64,000 nt of DNA from Acanthamoeba castellanii str. Neff (lineage: Eukaryota; Discosea; Longamoebia; Acanthamoebidae), in contig NW_004457554.1 in NCBI RefSeq assembly GCF_000313135.1, positions 708,082 through 772,081 of the forward strand, read 5' to 3'. A program made the translations under genes and the position numbers. A model generated the notes under the pieces. The model made no database searches. It was not told where the DNA came from and saw nothing but the letters and a program-made list of their open reading frames with translations. Of this stretch, positions 47,386 to 56,734 are shown in pieces. Each line of letters begins with the position of its first letter. Position 1 is the stretch's first letter.

Positions 47386-48457
47386 ATGGAGTGCGAGAGA
47401 AGAAATGCCGGAAGGCTTGAGGTGATTTTGGGTCCCATGTTCAGCGGGAAGAGCACGGAGTTGATCCGCCGCATACGGCGACACACCATCGCCAAGCAGC
47501 GCTGCTTCGTCATCAAGTATGCCGCCGACTCGCGTTACAGTAAAGAGAACATGGCTACCCACGACCGGTATCTCATTCCGCACAAGAACAAGCCGTCCAT
47601 CCGCAACGTTTGAGATTATTTTTTCTCATTCTTTTCATTCTCCATCTTTGGTAATCGTTCAGGCAAATGCTTGCGGCAGTGTCGTGCACGAAGTTGAGGG
47701 AGGTGAAGCAAGAAGCTGCGCTCTTCGACTGTATCGGCATTGACGAGGGCCAGTTCGTACGTCTTCCGCTCGTCTCTTCTGCTCGCTGATGGTGGCTCGT
47801 GTCTCACCCGTCGTTCCGCTCTCAGTTCTGTGACATCGTCCCCTTCTGCGAGCTGATGGCTAGCCTCGGAAAGATCGTCATCGTGGCTGCGCTCGACGGC
47901 ACCTTCCAGCGCAAGGTACAACCTGCACAAACGTCGAAGCGTCTTGTCTTGGTCATGCACTCACTTCACCTGCGCACTCGCCTACGTACCTTCAGCCCTT
48001 CGGTACCGTGCTTGAGCTCATCCCTCTCGCCGAGTCCGTCTCGAAGCTGTCTGCCGTGTGCATGTGCTGCTCCAACGACGCCAGGTAAGCGAGCTGTTAG
48101 CTTGACAAGCTGGATGTAGTGGTGGAGAAGATGGTTGCTTACCGCGTTGATGTATCGCGAAGCTTCACGCAGCGACTTGGTTCGGAGACCGCCGTAGAGG
48201 TGATCGGAGGCGCCGACAAGTACATCGCGGTTTGCCGTCACTGCTACTTGACCAGCGCCGCGTCCACGATGGCCAAGGACGATGCCATGCTCTCGACCCA
48301 GCCGAGCAAGAGGGAAGCGTCGTCGTCTCAGCAGGCTCCGTCGACGCCCACCCACAAGCGGTTCGCCAAGCGAAAGTCGCTTAACTCGCCCAAGAAGATC
48401 GCGTCGCCCGCCAAGCGGATCGCCAAGCGCAGGCGCTCGCAGGGCAACATCGCCTGA
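47386..48457 (+). CDS. TK1: Thymidine kinase, TK1 type
   Basis: Five exons (47386-47567, 47663-47756, 47826-47915, 47996-48084, 48163-48457) give 249 residues. The P-loop GPMFSGKST (Gly16-Ser23), the HDR after strand 2, GIDEGQFF (catalytic Glu in the Walker-B like motif), [12 protein letters not shown], and the lasso region with zinc-binding CMCC ... CRHC are all present. It phosphorylates thymidine in the salvage pathway. The C-terminus extends about 60 residues beyond the lasso and is strongly basic ([24 protein letters not shown]), unlike the degron tail of animal TK1; nuclear targeting is possible. Split by introns, so clearly a eukaryotic gene. Confidence 0.95.
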
Positions 48458-48644
48458 AGGCCATCGGCGGGACGTTCGACAGCATCGTTCCTTTATTTCT
48501 CTCTAGCCCCCCTTACATGTGATGCTGTTCTCTGTACAGCGCTAAGCGTCGCGAATAAGACCTCGTCGCTTGTCGTTCCTACTTGCGTGCGTCCTTGGAC
48601 AGATACGTACTACCAACATCGACAGAGGCCTCTCGGTATCGGGC

Positions 48645-49034
48645 TTAGAGCGTAGCGGACTTGGAAGCAGCCCTGGAGCTCTCTTTCGCCAGGTCGTGGA
48701 CGGTAAGCCCCTGGCCTCCCGTACCGATCCTACAGCGCGTCGAGAAGGGGCGGACGTCGGGCGAGTTGGGCGACTCCACGAAGTCGGGCGAGTTCGGAAT
48801 CCTCCACCGGGGTGTATCGGGTCGTGTAGCGCGTTGCGCAACCGGATCGTTGGCGAGGGACGTAGTGGAGTGCTGGGTGGGCGTGCTGAAACCGGCCTCG
48901 GCCGTCTCGTCGACCTTGCACCCCCAGCTTTTCTGCCCTCGACGCGGAGGTAGAGGAGCCGATCTCGCGAAGAAGTAGAAGAAGACGCACCACATGATCG
49001 CGAATCCGACAAAGAACATCACCACGTCAGACAT
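48645..49034 (-). CDS. Small single-pass membrane protein with GGQG motif
   Basis: 129 residues from ATG 49034. An N-terminal hydrophobic helix (VVMFFVGFAIMWCVFFYFF) is followed by a hydrophilic tail rich in Ser, Thr, Pro and Arg. It ends with IGTGGQGLTVHDLAKESS. The same GxGGQG....DLA block closes the next gene upstream (49380-50064), so the two look like diverged tandem copies. Topology and function unknown. An in-frame ATG lies upstream at 49220 but adds a basic, non-hydrophobic leader, so the helix-proximal start is preferred. Confidence 0.55.
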   Translation of the reverse strand: MSDVVMFFVGFAIMWCVFFYFFARSAPLPPRRGQKSWGCKVDETAEAGFSTPTQHSTTSLANDPVAQRATRPDTPRWRIPNSPDFVESPNSPDVRPFSTRCRIGTGGQGLTVHDLAKESSRAASKSATL

Positions 49035-49379
49035 GGCTGCTCTCAACGTTGTAGAAACCTGGCCTGCCGGTAGCGTGGTGTCTATGTGCCGAGGAGGTGC
49101 TTCCTCTTCTTCGCTTGGCGGTTGGTGTGAAAATAAGAAAAGGAAGCGTAGCGCGAAATGGAGAGTTGTTTGCCTGCGTTTCTCTCGCGGGACGAGAGGC
49201 TGCAGGGAACGGTCGTGCACAGCAAACCAGCTCTATTGTGAGAGCGTGCGGCGCTCTCTTGTTGTATGTACACCATCAACGCGGCCACCTTCATCATCAC
49301 TCGCTTCGCACTAGTCCTCCTTGTCGAAGCCAGATTCTGTACACAGGCGGAGGAGGGCAGGGGGGCTCCTGCCTTCGCC
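49035..49379. other. Intergenic, no supported gene
   Basis: 345 bp between two minus-strand membrane protein genes. The half next to the 49034 start is rich in mixed GA/CT words and probably holds that gene's promoter and 5' UTR. Open frames here are short and lack domains. Confidence 0.4.
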
Positions 49380-50064
49380 TTACTGCTCGGCCTTGCGCAT
49401 CCGGGCCCGAGCAGCGGCGAGGTCCTGCATGGCCATGCCCTGCCCGCCTATGCCCATCGGCGCGCCACGACCTCGGCCAGCCGAGGGAGGGGCGAAGCCA
49501 GCCGGCGGTCTGCTGGAGCTGCTGGACTGCTGCGACTCGCTCGCAGCGCTGCTGGGCGCGCTCTCGGCTATTGATGCATGACAAGAGGAGAACGTTATGC
49601 GCTGCAAGCTCGGATGGACGCAAGAGAAGGGGGGGTGTACTTTGTTGCGCGCTCGTGGCCTGTTCGTCTAGTTGCTTCTGAAACTCAGAGCGCGGATCGA
49701 TGGCAGGCCGCGCCTTGAGGTGTCCGCGAGAGGGGAGAGTGCGAGCAGGTGCACGGGGTCGCTCCTTGATGGGGGAGACGAGGATAGCAGAGCCGCCACT
49801 CGGGATTGCCAGCAGCCCACCCGACTCAGATGTAATCTTTTCTTTTCCCCGCGGCGAAGGCGGCTCTTGCTCGAACTCTGGGGCCTTGGTGGGTGCCTCA
49901 TCTCGTAGATCAGCGCTTGGAGATGTCTCTTCTGGGGCTGGGGCTGGGGTGGCAGCCTCAGCAGGTCGCCCCCACACGTAGTATGAAATATATGAGAGGA
50001 CCGCGCCCGCGGCAGCCGTCCCCGCAGCCAGCACCATGAAGCTGGTATCGTAAATCGAATCCAT
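49380..50064 (-). CDS. Single-pass membrane protein with Pro-rich tail and GGQG motif
   Basis: Two exons (50064-49641, 49567-49380), 203 residues. A signal-anchor like helix (FMVLAAGTAAAGAVLSYISYYVW) is followed by a disordered segment rich in Pro, Glu and Ser, a Ser cluster and Gly/Arg-rich sequence, and ends GIGGQGMAMQDLAAARARMRK. The end matches the block GTGGQGLTVHDLAK of the neighbouring gene at 48645-49034. No enzyme motif is seen. The family is not recognised. Confidence 0.65.
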
Positions 50065-50232
50065 TGCCTAAACAACTATCAACGGTGCGGATTCTCTTGT
50101 GTCCTTGAGCTTTTGTGTGCTTGAAGAGCGACAACAAAGCCTTGGTGTTCTTGTGGTGTGTTGGAGCAACCAGGCGGCGTCGACAAGGCCGTGAATGTCG
50201 ACAAGGCCAAGGAAGAGAAGAACAATCATCCT

Positions 50233-51709
50233 TTAGTAGTAGAAGGTGTCCTTGGTGGCGTGCCGGGCGATGGACCGGAAGCCCTCCTCCTTGCCCTTGG
50301 CCCACAGGTAGAAGTCGAGCTTCATCGAGTTGAGCTCCACACCCTCCGAAGCGGCCTGCCGCTCGCGCTTCCAGGTCTCGACGATCTCATCGCACGCGGC
50401 GATCGCCACGCACCTGAGCTCTACCTCGCTGTCGCCCCTAGGCAGGTCCTCATTGGCGTCCATCTTTGTGCTCAGTGACTCGCTCAGCTCCAGCACGCCC
50501 AGCTATTTGTACACGACATACGGCACAAAGACGAGCACGTGCACATTAGTAACTCGCTGCCAGCGCCATCGAAGAAGGCGGAACGAAGCTTGTGCCTACC
50601 TTCCTCAGCACTGCTGGGAGAACGTTGTCAGCAAACACGGTAACGTCGTGGATGTCCGCGAAGTCGAACCGCGGCTCCTTGCCTGCACAATTGTAGTAAT
50701 GGAGTGAGTATTGGGTTATGTGTTTCAGTGGCGTGATAGTGTTGGCATGTAAGCGTACCCGCATGTGACGGTAGAGGTCGGCAGCCAGCAGTTGGGCCTT
50801 CTTGAGGATGAGCACCTCCTTGTCCTTGTAGGTGGCCTTGTCGGCGAAGCCCGGTAAGGTGGCCACCAACTTCTCAACGAACTGCGCGGCGACGTGCGGA
50901 CCCTCCGGGATGCCCTTGACGATGCGCACTACCCACTCGCCGAGGCCCTTGGAGCAGCCCTCCTTCTCCAGCGTGCGGCCGGTTTCATTGAGCACCTCCT
51001 GCAGCATGGTGCCAAGCGGGTGGAGAGGCCCGGGGGCAGACATGAAGATGGCTCCGCCGTAAACGTCACGCTCCTCGAACAGTGGGATGTCAAACAGCTC
51101 GCCCACTTGCACAAGTGAGATCTCTTTCAGGAACTGTGTGTCGATGGTCGACCTGAAGATGTAATGGCGATCAGATAGCTGGCACCAGAACAGGGTGGGT
51201 CGTGGTGGGAGGGCAGGAACCGAACCCAGAGATGTACATGCCCATGAGGCCGCGCTGGATGGTCTCGAAGGCGCCCTACAAGAAGTAAAGGCACTGCAGC
51301 TGTTAGAGATCACGGCTGTTACACGCATGCACTACATCAGCACATGTGCCCGCGCTCAATGGCAGACATGATTGTACCCGGTTGCGGGCTTGGTGCAGCG
51401 GCACGCGGAAGCCGCTGCCAAAGTTAAGCAGGGAGAGAAGGCCCCAGAAGCCCACCTCCTCCTCAAGCGTGGCAAAGCGAAGCGGGTAGCCCCGCGAGGC
51501 TGCCTTGCTCTCGAACTCGGCTGCGGTTCGCACGGTCAACATCTTCGTGTACTACACTGACACTGGAGGGCAAAAGAGGGTGAACCAGGATCGAGGGTCT
51601 TCACAAAGGCAGCAACGGCATCATAGTTGATCTTCACGTCTTGAGCATTGTCCCGCACGAACCGCGCAGAGGCGCGCACGAGGTCGAAGATGGTCTCGCT
51701 GCCCTCCAT
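50233..51709 (-). CDS. QNG1: Queuosine 5'-phosphate N-glycosylase/hydrolase (DUF2419)
   Basis: Several minus-strand exons from ATG 51709 to the TAA at 50233. The conserved order is FGSGFR, AFETIQRGLMGMYIS, IPLFEERDVYGGAIF, LPGFADKATYKDKEVLILKKAQLL, FDFADIHDVTVFADNVLPAVLRK, and the end YLWAKGKEEGFRSIARHATKDTFYY, which is diagnostic for the QNG1/C9orf64 family. The enzyme releases queuine from queuosine nucleotide so that the microbiome- or food-derived base can be reused in tRNA. This fits a bacterivore. The FADIHDVTVFAD Asp pair is the catalytic core. The junction of exon 1 (ending at LDP) with the exon reading MLTVRTAAEF does not keep phase in my reading. Confidence 0.9.
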
Positions 51710-51877
51710 CTTGCTTCGATCTATTGTGGAAAAGCAAGTCAAGAAAATAAAAGAGAAAATGAAATTCCGCGCCAACACCAAAGACGCGAAGAAGACTCGA
51801 AAAAGCCATTCTGCCGCGCAATCAGCAATCAGCAATTCATTCAGCACTTGACTCTCTCTACACTTCGCGAGTGAATT

Positions 51878-53704
51878 ATGCAAGGCGGAATGCCGTATGG
51901 CTATCCTCAGCAGGGATACCCTGCTGCTGCTGTGGGGTATGCCGATCCCGCAGCGATGGCGGCCTACAGTCAGCAGCAAGGGTACATGATGCAGCAATCG
52001 TACCCTGGAATGCACCACATGATGATGATGCAAGGGGTACCGCCGGTCTCTGGTGTGCCCGTTCCCCCCGTAATGATCCCAGGCGTGCCTCCAGTATCAG
52101 GGATCCCCATTCCAGGTGCCGAGGATGAGTATGAGGAGAAGGAGGAGATATCCGAGGAGCGGAAGCAGAGGCGAAAGGAGAGGAAGGAGACCCGAGAGAA
52201 GAAAAACAAGTTGGAGCTCCACGGCGATCTCGAGAAGATGAACCTCTCGGCATTGATCTACAACAACATTCTCGGTTCCACCTACTTCAAAGGCCTCTAG
52301 TACGTGTACCCCGTTTCTCGCGTTGGTTCAATCTTTTTTTTTTCATTTCTGATTCTGCTTTCTTCTCAGCAAGCTGAAGACCTACCACGAGATCGTCGAC
52401 GAGATCTACTACTCGGTTGAGCATTTAGGTCGGTACCCCAATTGAGGTTACTCACCTTCCCTCGATCGCATTCTTTTTTGTTCATTTATCCTATTTTTTT
52501 ATTTTTTAAATATTAATTCCTGCTTTCTTTATCGTGCCCAAGCTGACTGACAGTTCCTCCTTTCGTGTTACACAGAGCCTTTTATGCCCAACTCGAAGAT
52601 GGCTTCGCAGGCGTGGTGCCTCATGTACAAATGCTTCACCATTAAGCTGACCAAGAAGCAGGTCACCGGCATGCTCGATCACGCCGACTCACCGTACGTT
52701 CGCTACCCGTTTCGTGCACCCGCGCCTTTTGATTCTTTCACGCCTTACCCTCTTCTTCTCTACCACCGCCAGGTATATTCGTGGCATAGGTTTCCTGTAC
52801 CTGCGCATGTGCACCAATCCGAAGCTGCTGTGGGACTGGTTCGAGCCGTACCTTGCCGATGAAGAGGAGATCACCATACGATACAAGGGCAAACCAACGT
52901 ACGCAGATTCTTGGTCTTCGCTTAGTTTTCAACGTTTGTGTGCGTGCTGGTACTTACGTTGTTGTTTTTGGATTGCTGCAGAACGATTGGTTCCCTTGTG
53001 GAGGATCTGCTCACCACGATCAAGTTCGTGGACGCCATTATGCCACGCTTCCCCGCGCTCGTGGGCAAGGAGATCAACGACCGCTTGGCCGAGTGGCACC
53101 GAAAGAACCCCGGCGTCGTTCGAAAGCCCACCGATATCGCCAGCGACGACAGCCAAAAGGGCAGCGGACAGCGAAGCCGAGGCGGCGGCTCCAGCTCCAG
53201 CCGTTCGAGCAGCAGCAGCAGCTCAAGCAGAGATCGAGCGAGGGCGAGACCATGATCGAGACCGTGACCGGGACTCAAGGTACAAGCGGTCGCGCTCGGG
53301 ATCGAGGGAGCGAAGTCGAGGCGGGAGCAGAGATCGAGGGTCGCGACGCAACGACGAGCGAGATCGCGACAGGAAGCGAGCGCGCACGTCGAGGTCGCCC
53401 AGCCGCTCGCCCAGCCGGCGATCTCCCGACCGTACGGCAACGGCTCAGAAGAAGGCACCCAGGTATGTTACCCGTCTCTCTCTTTCCTTTGCTCACAACT
53501 TTGACTTGAAGTTTAATAATGACCTTCTTTTGTTTGTCCTCTTCTGTCTTTCATTGCAGTGCTGAACATATGGCGAAGATGAGGATGCTGGCGGCCAAGT
53601 ACGGTTCATCGTCGGCCGCAGCCCCGGCGCAGGGCGAGCGCAAGGCGCCCGTGGCGTCATCGGCCACGGAGAAGGACACGATGGTCCTCGGCAGAAGGTA
53701 CTAG
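51878..53704 (+). CDS. PRPF38B: Pre-mRNA-splicing factor 38B
   Basis: Six exons (51878-52299, 52370-52428, 52576-52693, 52773-52898, 52982-53462, 53560-53704), about 449 residues. A Gln/Tyr/Met/Pro-rich start is followed by a charged helix and the PRP38 domain: STYFKGLYKLKTYHEIVDEI, FMPNSKMASQAWCLMYK, YIRGIGFLYLRMCTNP, WDWFEPYLADEEEI, IGSLVEDLL. The C-terminus is an Arg/Ser/Asp domain typical of spliceosomal proteins. Within exon 5, between about 53225 and 53260, the PRP38 frame must shift by one base to reach the long RS-rich frame that ends at 53704; without that shift it stops at about 53255. A one-base consensus error is the simplest explanation. Confidence 0.88.
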
Positions 53705-53839
53705 TACTGGGACCTATCCTTCTTACGCTCCTCTGTAGGTAGTCAAAAAGAACAACATGAAAGAGAGACGTTTAGCAGTGCTTTCCTCTTCAGTCGTAGC
53801 TCGTCCCTTCCCTTTTTAAGTTGAAACGCATCTTCGAAG

Positions 53840-55305
53840 ATGTCGGCTGACCTGAGCTTCCACCACAAGCCCGTGGGCGACTTCCTCGACAGCAGCCCCG
53901 TCCCATCCACCCCTGAAGGTGCCACCTCCAAAGATTCAACTTGGCGGCGTCTTGCGAGATCACAAGATCTGATGCGCATCTCTAAGGGTGGGCGCAGTTG
54001 GCTCTGGGCGAAGCCGAGCTTCGAGAGTTCGAAGAGAAGGGCTACCTGGCCAACGTGCAAATCCTGAGCAGCGAGCAGGTACAGCACCTCCTCTCCTTGG
54101 TTTGTGCTCCATGAAGGGCCAAATTTGACCCACTTCTCCAAAACTCGCAGGTGGAAGCACTGCTGGCGGAGCTGGAGCAGATCAGGACCGGCGAGCATCC
54201 GGGCCACCACCACTTCCACGAGTTCCACTCCAACGAAAGCCCCGACCCTTCGCTGGTGCTTGCTCTCTCCTGTTTGGCCCGTGTGATTGGTGTGCCCACC
54301 TCTTTGCCCGTTCATAGGTGTTGATGCACTGCCTGGGCGCCTGGCGGATCATGCCAGGTGAGTAACGTCGTGGTGGCACGCCCGTGAGCACACATACTGA
54401 TGATGGTGTACGTGGCTGATGGATGACAGGATTTCATGATGTGGTGTACCACCCGCGAGTGGCTCGCATCTGCAGCCAGCTGCTGGGTGACCGGTCTGTA
54501 CGCCTGTGGCACGACCAGCTCTTCTGCAAGCCTGCCCATCACGGCGCCTGTGTCGCGTGGCATCAAGGTGACTGACACTCAGCTCTCTTCACTTCATAGC
54601 AACTTGTACTCACCTCACCCGATCATCTTCTCAGATTTCTCGTATTGGACGCGAACTGGGCCGATGTCCCACCTGACTGTCCACATTGCGCTGGACGACC
54701 AGACGGAGGAGAACGGATGCCTCCAGTACGTGCCCGGGTCGCACAAGTGGCCTCTGCTGCCCATCACCTCCCGGTACAGCACCAGCTTTTGTCTATTGGG
54801 CTGTGTAGTCTTTCACCCGACATGTCTCACATCGAGGTCCAACCATTAGCCACTTTGATGACATGGACTCGATTCGCTCTGCTCTAGAACCTGAGCACCT
54901 GGCGCAGTTCAAGCCCCAGGCCATCCTTCTCAAGAAGGGCCAGGTACGTGCTCCTCGTCGCGCGCTGAGCTGTCAATCGAGGCACCTCGTCTGACCTTGG
55001 TTGGCACAGGCGGCAATTCATCACCCGCTGTTGGTGCATGGCTCGTACGCGAACCAGTCCGACCAGCCGCGCCGAGCGACGGTGGTCAACGTCTTTGCCG
55101 ATGGCACCGCGTCCCTCTCCGAAGAGCCCCTACTGCGCGACGTGCCCGTCATCCCGCCCGGCCAGCCGCTCACCGTACCCACTCCGCTCCGTTCCTTCTA
55201 TCTCATCTTGATGGTGGTACTGATGTGTCTCACTATCGCTTCTCTGCGCAGGGCCAGTTCTTCCCAGTCCTCTTCGACGCCTCCGTACTCACCGCAGATC
55301 AATGA
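53840..55305 (+). CDS. Phytanoyl-CoA dioxygenase (PhyH) family protein
   Basis: Nine exons (53840-53918, 53987-54078, 54151-54255, 54318-54357, 54430-54567, 54635-54773, 54850-54943, 55010-55174, 55252-55305) close in frame to 301 residues. The Fe(II)/2-oxoglutarate site is complete: WHQDFSYW supplies His and Asp, the distal His lies in [10 protein letters not shown], and the 2-oxoglutarate-binding Arg in [28 protein letters not shown] is a strong PhyH family block. The real substrate is unknown, since the family hydroxylates lipids, small metabolites and natural products. No peroxisomal PTS1 tripeptide is seen at the C-terminus (TADQ). Confidence 0.9.
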
Positions 55306-55513
55306 ACCAGACGACTGACCTCTGGCTTTCGATTGCGATGCTTTCGATGCTATCTTGGCCAGGAAAGTTGTAGATGGGCGTTCTTTTGGAGTAGCTTTCC
55401 ACATCGCAGTGCAGAGATGAGCACCTCATCACGTCGTGTTCGTGCCCGTCTCGTGGCAAAACGACCACGGTTGACCACAAGGTGGCCACATTTTATTTTG
55501 CAGAAGGAGAAAG

Positions 55514-56586
55514 ATGGAAGGCAACGCAGTGCGAGACCCGGGCTTTCGTGGCCTCAACCCCAAGGTACGTGCTGTCGCTCACCGTGGCAGACACCTGCTG
55601 AAGCCCCCTGAGCGAGTGCCACAGAGCTGTTGTGTCTAATCTTCGCATGGCTTTCCCGGGGGGGGGGTTGTGGTGGCGAGCAGGTGCAAGTGGGGAACAG
55701 CGGGGTGGAGTACCCCAAGCACCACGGACCCGAGTCCCTCGGTTGGCACGCCGCCCAGGACATACGCGTTCGTGCCCCCCCCCCCAACAAACCACCGGAA
55801 GCTCGCCTGCTCACACCTGTGACGCCAGGAAGGAGAGGTCATCTTTTTTCCGTACGAGGACCAGCGCAAGTTCGAGTACACGCTCTCCGACATCAAAAGG
55901 TTTGTCTCGTGTGCGGTGTGTGCGGTGTGTGCGTGGTGGTGCGTGCGGTGCTGACACTGTGCGGGTGGTGTGCAGTTGGCCCAGGGAGCGGCGACGCAAG
56001 TTCTTCCGCATCGCGTACCAGGTGGACGAGGAGATCTACAGCGGGTACCACTCCGACACCGACATGACCGAGCAGCAGAAGTACGAGTGGCATTGCAACC
56101 ACAGGTACGTGTGCGTATTGTTGCTGTGTTGTGTTGTGCGATGAATGACACCACACGCACCACACGCACCACACACACGCAATAGTTGTGAGCCGAACCT
56201 GTGGTTCGAGGACAAGGATGTGATCGTGGCGATGCGGGACATTGCCAAGGCGAAGAGCTGTTCTACGACTACGCCCTCTCCGAGTCCAACGACTTCATCC
56301 AACTCGACTGCCTCTGCGGCTCCGCCCAGTGCCGCGGTACCCTCTCGCACGCGCACACCACCGCACCACCGCACACAACACTCCTACGCACGCGCACGCG
56401 CACGCGCACACGCACCTTAACAGAAGACACATGCTTGAGGGCACGAGGCTCAACACCGGCGCGGGGGCTCACACAGGGAGAGTGACGGGGAAGGACTATC
56501 GGCTGCCGGAGCTGCAGGCGCGATACGGCCGCCACTTCATGCCCTACATCCTCGCCAAGATCGAGCGCGAACGCGCCACGGCGTGA
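55514..56586 (+). CDS. SET domain protein
   Basis: Six exons (55514-55564, 55684-55767, 55829-55899, 55976-56104, 56186-56336, 56477-56586), about 198 residues, so little more than the SET domain. The signature NHSCEPNLWF (cofactor/substrate pocket) and GEELFYDYALSESND, then CLCGSAQCRG (post-SET-like Cys cluster), are clear. SET proteins methylate lysines with S-adenosylmethionine; the compact size resembles small SET proteins found in bacteria and protists rather than large chromatin regulators. The frame breaks at GG 56249-56250: one extra G restores AKGEELFYDY. Introns 1 and 2 carry a G run and a C run flanking exon 2. Confidence 0.82.
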
Positions 56587-56734
56587 AGCAGCCTGACCAG
56601 GCCGGAAGAAGAAGAAGAATTCAAGTACGATGGCGATGCAGCGGGCGACGAGCAAGGAAGCAGATAGACACAGACAGCACTGGGCAACACTTGCGCGTCT
56701 TTTGTTGTGTGAAAAAAAAGAATAAGAGAAGAAA

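Noticed and set aside
47386..48457. Viral origin of the thymidine kinase gene (type II kinases occur in large DNA viruses)
   Set aside because: Five exons with normal host introns and host-like codon use; no neighbouring viral genes.
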